Below, piece by piece: positions 61,303 to 64,000 of a stretch of 64,000 bases of DNA. Source of the DNA: RPQJ01 sp052035645 (lineage in GTDB: Bacteria > Pseudomonadota > Gammaproteobacteria > Steroidobacterales > Steroidobacteraceae). The stretch covers positions 1 to 64,000 of the forward strand of contig JBPOHK010000017.1 of assembly GCA_052035645.1 (NCBI GenBank), read 5' to 3'. A program made the position numbers and the translations under genes. Numbering within the stretch: position 1 is the stretch's first letter; each line of letters starts with the position of its first letter. The notes beneath the pieces are model-generated. The model saw only the letters and a list, made by a program, of their open reading frames with translations, made no database searches and was not told where the DNA came from.

Positions 61303-61821
61303 TCAGTGGATCGTCCGGACGGTCGAGACGGGCGCGAAGTCGAACCGGCGCGCCGCGGCGTTCCACACGACGTAGCGCTCGCAGAACGCCTCGTTCGCGA
61401 AACTCGCCGCCGCCGGCTTGCCGCAGCGCTGGCCGGACACGGTCATCCACAGCTTCGCTGCCGCGCCCGTGCCCTCGAGCACGCTGCCGTACACCGCATC
61501 GTCGAACGCCCGCTGGGCGCCCCCGCTGCCGTCGCCGGCGTACAGCACGATGCGCTTCGCCCGGTCGCCGTACACGCTCGCCGCGCCCTCGCAGACGATC
61601 GAGCCGACGTCGAGCACGTAGTCGGCGCGTCCGTCGCCGTTGAGATCCGCGCTGCGCACGGCCTGGCCGGTGTCGGGCCTGCCGCCGACGCCCGTGCATT
61701 CGTCCGCCGTTTCCTTCAGGTCCGCCGCCACGACGGCAGGCAGCTTCGCCGGCCCGGCCTGGGCCACCGCCGCGAGGCACACGCAGCCCAGCACGGTCGA
61801 GACACACGTCGCTTTGCGCAT
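61303..61821 (-). CDS. Hypothetical periplasmic protein
   Basis: A 172-residue protein with a signal peptide (TCVSTVLGCVCLAAVAQAG). It holds one DLNGDGRADY motif (about 58-67), a calcium-binding loop like those of FG-GAP repeats, and four to five cysteines that could form disulfides. I do not recognise a family. yjbQ lies upstream on the same strand with a 63-base gap. Confidence 0.65.
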   Translation of the reverse strand: MRKATCVSTVLGCVCLAAVAQAGPAKLPAVVAADLKETADECTGVGGRPDTGQAVRSADLNGDGRADYVLDVGSIVCEGAASVYGDRAKRIVLYAGDGSGGAQRAFDDAVYGSVLEGTGAAAKLWMTVSGQRCGKPAAASFANEAFCERYVVWNAAARRFDFAPVSTVRTIH

Positions 61822-61884
61822 GATGGGTCCTCCCCCGGTAGAGGAAGGGAACGCTACGCCCCGCGGGTCCGGGCGTAAACGGGT

Positions 61885-62301
61885 TCAGCCGAGGTGTGCG
61901 ACGACCTGGCGGACGTGGCGGTTGTTGCGGTGCTCGAACAGGTAGATGCCCTGCCAGGTCCCGAGCGCGGGCCGCCCGGCGGTCACCGGGATGGACAGGG
62001 ACACGGCGGTGAGCGCCGCCTTGATGTGGCCCGGCATGTCGTCCGGCCCCTCGTTGTCGTGCGTGAGCCAGCGCATCGACGGGTCGTCGCCGGGCGGCAC
62101 CAGCCGGCGGAAGAACGCCTCGAGGTCGCGGCGCACGTCCGGATCGGCGTTCTCCTGCACCAGCAGCGAACACGACGTGTGCTGCACGAACAGCGTCAGC
62201 AGGCCCTGCTCGATCCCCGACTCGCGCACGAAGCGCAGGACCTGGTCGGTGAACTCGTGCAGCCCGGCGCCGGCCGTGTGGATGGTGAGGACCGTCTGCA
62301 C
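61885..62301 (-). CDS. YjbQ family (UPF0047) protein
   Basis: A 138-residue protein of the UPF0047 fold: LLTLFVQHTSCSLLVQENADPDVRRDLEAFF and WLTHDNEGPDDMPGHIKAALTAVSLSIPV with LGTWQGIYLFEHR, containing the conserved histidines. E. coli YjbQ has thiamine-phosphate synthase activity in vitro. The start is GTG 62301, 4 bases after the aldehyde dehydrogenase stop, so the two share a transcript. Confidence 0.93.
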   Translation of the reverse strand: MQTVLTIHTAGAGLHEFTDQVLRFVRESGIEQGLLTLFVQHTSCSLLVQENADPDVRRDLEAFFRRLVPPGDDPSMRWLTHDNEGPDDMPGHIKAALTAVSLSIPVTAGRPALGTWQGIYLFEHRNNRHVRQVVAHLG

Positions 62302-62305
62302 GGCG

Positions 62306-63679
62306 TCACCGCACCATCTTCAGCAGCCGGGCCTTCTTCTCGGTGTACGGCGGATAGCGCATCGGCGCGTCGAAGCGGAAGCTGCGCTTCATCACCGGCT
62401 TCATGTGGCTGAAGGTCTCGAAGCCGTACCAGCCCGTGTAGCGTCCCATCCCGCTGTTGCCCACGCCGCCGAACGGCAGCTCCGGGGAGACCATGAACAG
62501 CACGGCGTCGTTGATGCACACGCTGCCGGCGGAGAGCTTCGAGAGCACCACGTCCTCGAGCGTCGTGCTCCTGGAGAACAGGTAGAGCGCCAGCGGCTTC
62601 GGGCGGTCGGCCACGAACTTCACCGCGTGGTGCATCTCGTCGACCGTGATCACGGGCAGCACCGGCCCGAAGATCTCCTCCTGCATCAGCGCCGAATCGG
62701 GCGCCGGATCGAGCACGATGGTCGGGTCGACGTAGCGGTTCTTCACGTCCACCCGGCCGCCCGTGTGGATCTTCTGGCCCTCGAGCAGCTTCACGAAGCG
62801 CTCGGCGTGGCGCTCGCTCGCGATGCGGCAGTAGTCCGGGCTCTGCGCCGGGTCCTCGCCGTAGAACTCGCGGATCTTGGCGGAAAGGGTCTCGATGAAC
62901 TTCGTCGCCACCTCGCGGTGCACCAGCACGTGGTCCGGCGCGACGCAGGTCTGGCCGGCGTTGATGAACTTGCCCCAGGCGATGCGCGACGCCGCCACCT
63001 CGATGTCGGCGCTCTTGTCGATGAGGCAGGGGCTCTTGCCGCCGAGTTCGAGCGTCACCGGCGTCAGGTGCTTCGCGGCCGCCGCCATCACCACGCGCGC
63101 CACCCGCTCGTTGCCGGTGTAGAGGATGTGATCGAACGGCTGCTCGAGCAGCTCGGTCGTCTCCGGGATGCCGCCCTCCACGACCGCGAACGCCTCGTTG
63201 TCCAGATAGCGCGGCAGGATGCGGGCGAGGGCCGCGGACGTATTTGACGTAATCTCGGACGGCTTCATGATCGCGCAATTGCCGGCGGCGACCGCGCCGA
63301 CCAGCGGCGCCATCACCATCGACATCGGGTAGTTCCAGGGCGCGATGATCAGCACCACGCCCTTGGGTTCGGGCTGGATGTAGCTCCTGCCGGGCTGCGC
63401 CATCAGGGGCGTGCGCACGCGCTGCGGGCGGATCCAGTCCGCGAGGTGCTTGCGTGCATAGCGGGCCTCGGCCTGCACGAAGCTGGTCTCCGTGAGGTCC
63501 GCCTCGAAGCGGCACTTGCCCAGGTCGGCCTTGAGCGCCTCCGCGAAGTCCGTCTCGTGGTCGCGCAGCATCCGGTCGATCTCGGCGAGCTGCTGCAGCC
63601 GCCACTCGATCGGGCGGGTCTTGCCGCTGTCGAAGGTCTGGCGCAGGCGGGCCAGCGTCGCGGTGATGGGGGCGTTCAT
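62306..63679 (-). CDS. Class 3-type aldehyde dehydrogenase
   Basis: A 457-residue NAD(P)-dependent aldehyde dehydrogenase without a long N-terminal extension. APWNYP is at 113-118, the cofactor lysine K139 in MKPSE, the general base E211 in LELGGK, and the nucleophile C245 in GQTCVAPD. The YTGN and FGGVGNSGMGRYTG segments and the short length fit the ALDH3/coniferyl-aldehyde-dehydrogenase group, active on medium-chain or aromatic aldehydes. ATG 63679 is the natural start. Confidence 0.94.
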   Translation of the reverse strand: MNAPITATLARLRQTFDSGKTRPIEWRLQQLAEIDRMLRDHETDFAEALKADLGKCRFEADLTETSFVQAEARYARKHLADWIRPQRVRTPLMAQPGRSYIQPEPKGVVLIIAPWNYPMSMVMAPLVGAVAAGNCAIMKPSEITSNTSAALARILPRYLDNEAFAVVEGGIPETTELLEQPFDHILYTGNERVARVVMAAAAKHLTPVTLELGGKSPCLIDKSADIEVAASRIAWGKFINAGQTCVAPDHVLVHREVATKFIETLSAKIREFYGEDPAQSPDYCRIASERHAERFVKLLEGQKIHTGGRVDVKNRYVDPTIVLDPAPDSALMQEEIFGPVLPVITVDEMHHAVKFVADRPKPLALYLFSRSTTLEDVVLSKLSAGSVCINDAVLFMVSPELPFGGVGNSGMGRYTGWYGFETFSHMKPVMKRSFRFDAPMRYPPYTEKKARLLKMVR

Positions 63680-63795
63680 CGAGGCTCCTGGCGTGGGCTC
63701 GTCGGTCCGGCCGTTCAACCTATCACAGCCGATTGCCGTTTGGTGCGTCGCAGCAGCCGTGGCAAGCTGCGCTGACCGGGCCGGCCGGTTCGGCC

Positions 63796-63801
63796 TAGAA
63801 T
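63796..63801 (+). promoter_or_regulatory. Candidate -10 element TAGAAT of the NUDIX gene
   Basis: TAGAAT lies 29 bases before the ATG at 63830; CTGACC at 63772-63777 is a weak -35 with an 18-base spacer. Confidence 0.35.
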
Positions 63802-63829
63802 CCCGGCCCGGATCCAGCGGGGCACAGGC

Positions 63830-64000
63830 ATGACCGACAGCGTCGAGAACGTCTTCCAGGGCAAGGTCCTCCGGCTCACGCTGGAAGACGTCGTGCTGCC
63901 GAACGGGGCGCGGACCCGCCTCGAGATCGCCCACCATCCCGGCGGAGCCGCCGTGGTCGCCGTGGACGCCGACAACCGGGTCTGCCTGCTGCGCCAGTTC
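63830..64000 (+). CDS. NUDIX hydrolase, probably ADP-ribose pyrophosphatase (partial)
   Basis: Only the first 57 residues are in the window: VFQGKVLRLTLEDVVLPNG, RLEIAHHPGGAAVVAVD and VCLLRQF. This is the N-terminal part of NudF/NudE-type ADP-sugar diphosphatases; the Nudix box lies beyond the edge. GGCACAGGC precedes the ATG. Assignment rests on the N-terminal pattern. Confidence 0.8.
   Translation, partial: MTDSVENVFQGKVLRLTLEDVVLPNGARTRLEIAHHPGGAAVVAVDADNRVCLLRQF

Overview
The window is a 64 kb piece of a very GC-rich bacterial chromosome. Gene content points to a gammaproteobacterium: a YrfG/CysQ pair, PlsB, GreB, ArfB, SpeA, and UbiD with UbiU/UbiV/UbiT. I cannot name the genus; the large TonB receptor, the M13 and DUF885 peptidases and the GC-rich coding style recall Xanthomonadales/Steroidobacterales-like lineages, which is inference. 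Coding density is high, GTG and TTG starts are frequent, and there is no rRNA, tRNA, CRISPR array, insertion sequence or complete prophage that I can see.

Layout. 1-4.7 kb: tail of an Arg/Gly-rich protein, nucleotide phosphatases YrfG and CysQ, two small conserved proteins, an MscS channel, ribosome-rescue factor ArfB and a lipoprotein. 4.75-8.7 kb: ubiD-ubiU-ubiV and convergent ubiT, the genes of oxygen-independent ubiquinone synthesis, preceded by an FNR/Anr-type box at the class II position. 8.8-14.1 kb: plsB with a methyltransferase, a lipoprotein, an SDR, an esterase and an alkyltransferase-like DNA repair protein. 14.2-19.5 kb: a fused hydantoinase/oxoprolinase that overlaps, tail to tail, an orphan contractile tail-sheath gene. 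19.7-25.2 kb: a minus-strand envelope set (M13 peptidase, LemA, two TPM proteins, LysM L,D-transpeptidase). 25.3-32.5 kb: a methyltransferase, an exported amidohydrolase, then a PAS/GAF sensor and a chemoreceptor that both carry FliA (sigma-28) promoter sequences. 32.6-34.1 kb: three small unknown genes with a repeated hairpin and a clear minus-strand terminator. 34.1-40.9 kb: GreB, a GFA protein, homospermidine synthase, a GST, a sulfurtransferase, arginine decarboxylase and a GDT1-type exporter. 41.0-42.4 kb: a small unknown gene, a gene-poor stretch with promoters and a structured leader, and an RRM RNA-binding protein.

42.4-54.1 kb is the most coherent locus: an overlapping five-gene operon (GH36 glycosidase, EamA transporter, GatZ/AgaZ, AgaS, sugar kinase), a divergent lipoprotein amidohydrolase, a TonB receptor and a DeoR/AgaR repressor. 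It reads as a galactosamine/N-acetylgalactosamine utilisation locus. The receptor-regulator intergenic region carries two clusters of GAAAG/CTTTC half-sites, each overlapping a promoter, so the regulator probably controls the receptor and itself.

54.1-64 kb returns to housekeeping and unknown genes: an EipA-type protein, a UvrD-like helicase, an AhpD-like protein, a VOC protein, a DUF885 peptidase followed by a 52 bp palindromic element, YjbQ, an aldehyde dehydrogenase and the start of a NUDIX hydrolase.
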